Part shown: positions 4,804 through 5,968 of the stretch, piece by piece | How the letters are laid out: every line of letters starts with the position of its first letter | How positions within the stretch are numbered: position 1 is the stretch's first letter | Source: Pseudomonadota bacterium | GTDB taxonomy: Bacteria > Pseudomonadota > Alphaproteobacteria > Rhizobiales > Xanthobacteraceae | NCBI GenBank assembly: GCA_023392205.1 | Contig: JAEVZN010000322.1 | Coordinates: 1-5,968 of the forward strand | Direction of reading: 5' to 3' | Length of the DNA stretch: 5,968 nt | Notes under the pieces: generated by a model | Told to the model about the DNA's origin: nothing | The model's database searches: none | Seen by the model: the letters and a program-made list of their open reading frames with translations, nothing else | Made by a program: the position numbers and the translations under genes

Positions 4804-5802
4804 ATGACGCTGTTGTCCCGCCGCTCCATTTTCTTTTCCGCCCTTTTCGTCGGATTGATGCCGGGCGCAGCCCTGTTCGCGCAGGACAAGCCCAAAGACC
4901 TGGCCAAGGATCTGCCGAAAGAAATCCGCATCGACTGGGCCACCTACAATCCGGTCTCGATGGTCCTGAAGGAGCAGGGGCTCCTCGAAAAGGAATTCGC
5001 CAAAGACGGCATCGGCATCCGCTGGGTGCAGAGCGCGGGTTCGAACAAGGCGCTGGAATTTTTGAATGCGTCCTCGATCGATTTCGGATCAACCGCAGGC
5101 TCCGCCGCCCTGGTGGCCCGGATCAACGGCAATCCGGTCAAGGCGATCTATGTCTATTCGCGTCCCGAATGGACGGCGCTTGTCACCGGCAGGGATTCGA
5201 AGATCGAGAAAATCGCGGACCTGAAAGGAAAGCGCGTCGCCGTGACCCGCGGCACCGATCCGCATATCTTCCTCGTGCGCGCGCTGCAAAGCGTGGGGCT
5301 TACCGACAAGGACATCACTCCAGTCCTCCTGCAACATGCCGACGGCAAGGCGGCGCTGATCCGCGGCGATGTCGACGCGTGGGCCGGACTCGATCCGATG
5401 ATGGCCGCGGCCGAAATCGAGGATGGCGCGAAGCTGTTCTACCGCAACACGGACGCCAATACCTGGGGCATCCTCAATGTGCGCGAACAGTTTCTCAAGC
5501 AGCATCCCGAACTCGTCCAGCGCGTGCTGAAGGTTTATGAAGATGCGCGCAAATATTCGCTCGCCAATCCCGATCAGGTGAAGAAGACCTTTATCGGCGT
5601 CACGAAACTTCCGGAATCGGTTGTAGACCGTCAGCTCAATGAACGTACCGAGCTGACGCATTCCAGGATCGGCGCGCCGCAGAAGGAGTCGATCCTCGCC
5701 GCCGGCATTGCGCTTCAGCAGGCGGGCGTGATCAAGCCGGATGTCGATGTGAAAGCCAATGTCGATGCACTGATCGACACCAGCGTGGCGCTGACAAATT
5801 GA
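4804..5802 (+). CDS. ssuA: Sulfonate/taurine-type ABC transporter substrate-binding protein (SsuA-like)
   Basis: A periplasmic binding protein of 332 residues (SsuA/TauA/NMT1-like fold) that delivers its ligand to an ABC importer. An export signal is at 1-26: SRR at 5-7, a hydrophobic core to about 24, and cleavage likely after Ala26 (LFA-QDK). SRRSIFF also resembles a twin-arginine signal, so Sec or Tat export is open. The mature domain shows the family pattern: DWATYNPVSMVLKEQGLLEKEF at 44-65, a VQSAGSNKALEFLNASSIDFG segment at 75-95, the ligand-loop region STAGSAA, IADLKGKRVAVTRGTDPH at 137-154, and ALIRGDVDAWAGLDP at 184-198. Start 4804 is set by GGAGG upstream and by the signal peptide. 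The frame stays open to an ATG at 4675, but that codon is inside the riboswitch. The SAM-II leader and the following permease support a sulfur-containing ligand; which sulfonate cannot be told. Confidence 0.93.
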   Translation: MTLLSRRSIFFSALFVGLMPGAALFAQDKPKDLAKDLPKEIRIDWATYNPVSMVLKEQGLLEKEFAKDGIGIRWVQSAGSNKALEFLNASSIDFGSTAGSAALVARINGNPVKAIYVYSRPEWTALVTGRDSKIEKIADLKGKRVAVTRGTDPHIFLVRALQSVGLTDKDITPVLLQHADGKAALIRGDVDAWAGLDPMMAAAEIEDGAKLFYRNTDANTWGILNVREQFLKQHPELVQRVLKVYEDARKYSLANPDQVKKTFIGVTKLPESVVDRQLNERTELTHSRIGAPQKESILAAGIALQQAGVIKPDVDVKANVDALIDTSVALTN

Positions 5803-5854
5803 TCCGCGAGCCACGCAGTCCTGCACAAGCACTTTGCAACAATCCGGTCCTGCC

Positions 5855-5968
5855 ATGTCCTCTGTTGATATGACAATAGCCGCTGCCGCACGCGCTGAGA
5901 CAGCGCCCGGCGCAACCGGCACGTCATGGCCGCGGCTGTGGCGGCCTCTGCTCGGGCTTGCGCTGCCG
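5855..5968 (+). CDS. ABC transporter permease, N-terminal part (runs off the window)
   Basis: The frame from ATG 5855 is open for 38 codons to the last base. It reads MSSVDMTIAAAARAE, a low-complexity lead, then SWPRLWRPLLGLALP, which is the typical cytoplasmic lead and first-helix entry of SsuC/TauC-type permeases of the BPD_transp_1 family. It starts 52 bp after the binding-protein stop, the usual order for a sulfonate importer operon, so it would form the membrane channel for that system. There is no strong ribosome binding site; ATG 5870 is a second possible start in the same frame. The conserved EAA loop and most helices lie outside the window, so the assignment rests on context and a short N-terminus. 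No terminator is seen in the gap, which agrees with co-transcription. Confidence 0.75.
   Translation, partial: MSSVDMTIAAAARAETAPGATGTSWPRLWRPLLGLALP

Noticed and set aside
5089..5922. A 277-codon - strand frame opposite the substrate-binding protein gene.
   Set aside because: It is antisense to a well-recognised gene and has no independent support such as a ribosome binding site or known motif.

Overview
This GC-rich window looks like a chromosomal segment of an alphaproteobacterium, probably of the Hyphomicrobiales (rhizobial) type. I base this on the protein families present (VUT transporter, RraA-like aldolase, DUF599) and on a SAM-II type riboswitch, a class found mostly in Alphaproteobacteria. 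The genus cannot be named from the sequence alone. I see no mobile elements, CRISPR arrays, tRNA or rRNA genes.

Left part (1-3443, + strand): a tight run of five genes in one direction. They are the C-terminal part of an aldo/keto reductase (cut by the window edge); queC (preQ0 synthase), which overlaps the reductase stop by 10 bp; a small VUT/YhhQ-family membrane protein overlapping the end of queC, likely a queuosine-precursor transporter; an RraA-like protein carrying the aldolase D-X20-R-D motif; and a membrane-anchored DUF218 (YdcF/SanA/ElyC-type) protein. The queC-VUT pair joins synthesis and possible import of 7-deazaguanine precursors for the tRNA base queuosine. The other three genes have no obvious link to that pathway.

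Middle part (3444-4413): a 60-residue single-helix membrane protein (GTG start, strong ribosome binding site) on the + strand, facing a DUF599 membrane protein on the - strand. The two stop codons are about 13 bp apart, with a small perfect hairpin between them.

Right part (4414-5968): a 390-bp regulatory region followed by a sulfonate/taurine-type ABC uptake operon. A sigma70-like promoter (4599-4626) predicts a transcript start at about 4633. A SAM-II aptamer begins almost exactly there: P1 is 4636-4641 paired with 4663-4668, the pseudoknot is 4658-4662 paired with 4676-4680, and the conserved GCTAAAG element lies at 4680-4686. A structured leader of about 100 nt follows, then a strong Shine-Dalgarno and the substrate-binding protein gene (ATG 4804). 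The first 38 codons of the permease gene begin at 5855 and run off the window. The reading is that sulfur-source uptake is shut down when S-adenosylmethionine, a sulfur end product, is plentiful. This riboswitch-controlled operon is the most interesting item. The long distance between aptamer and ribosome binding site is unusual for SAM-II and leaves its mode of control open.
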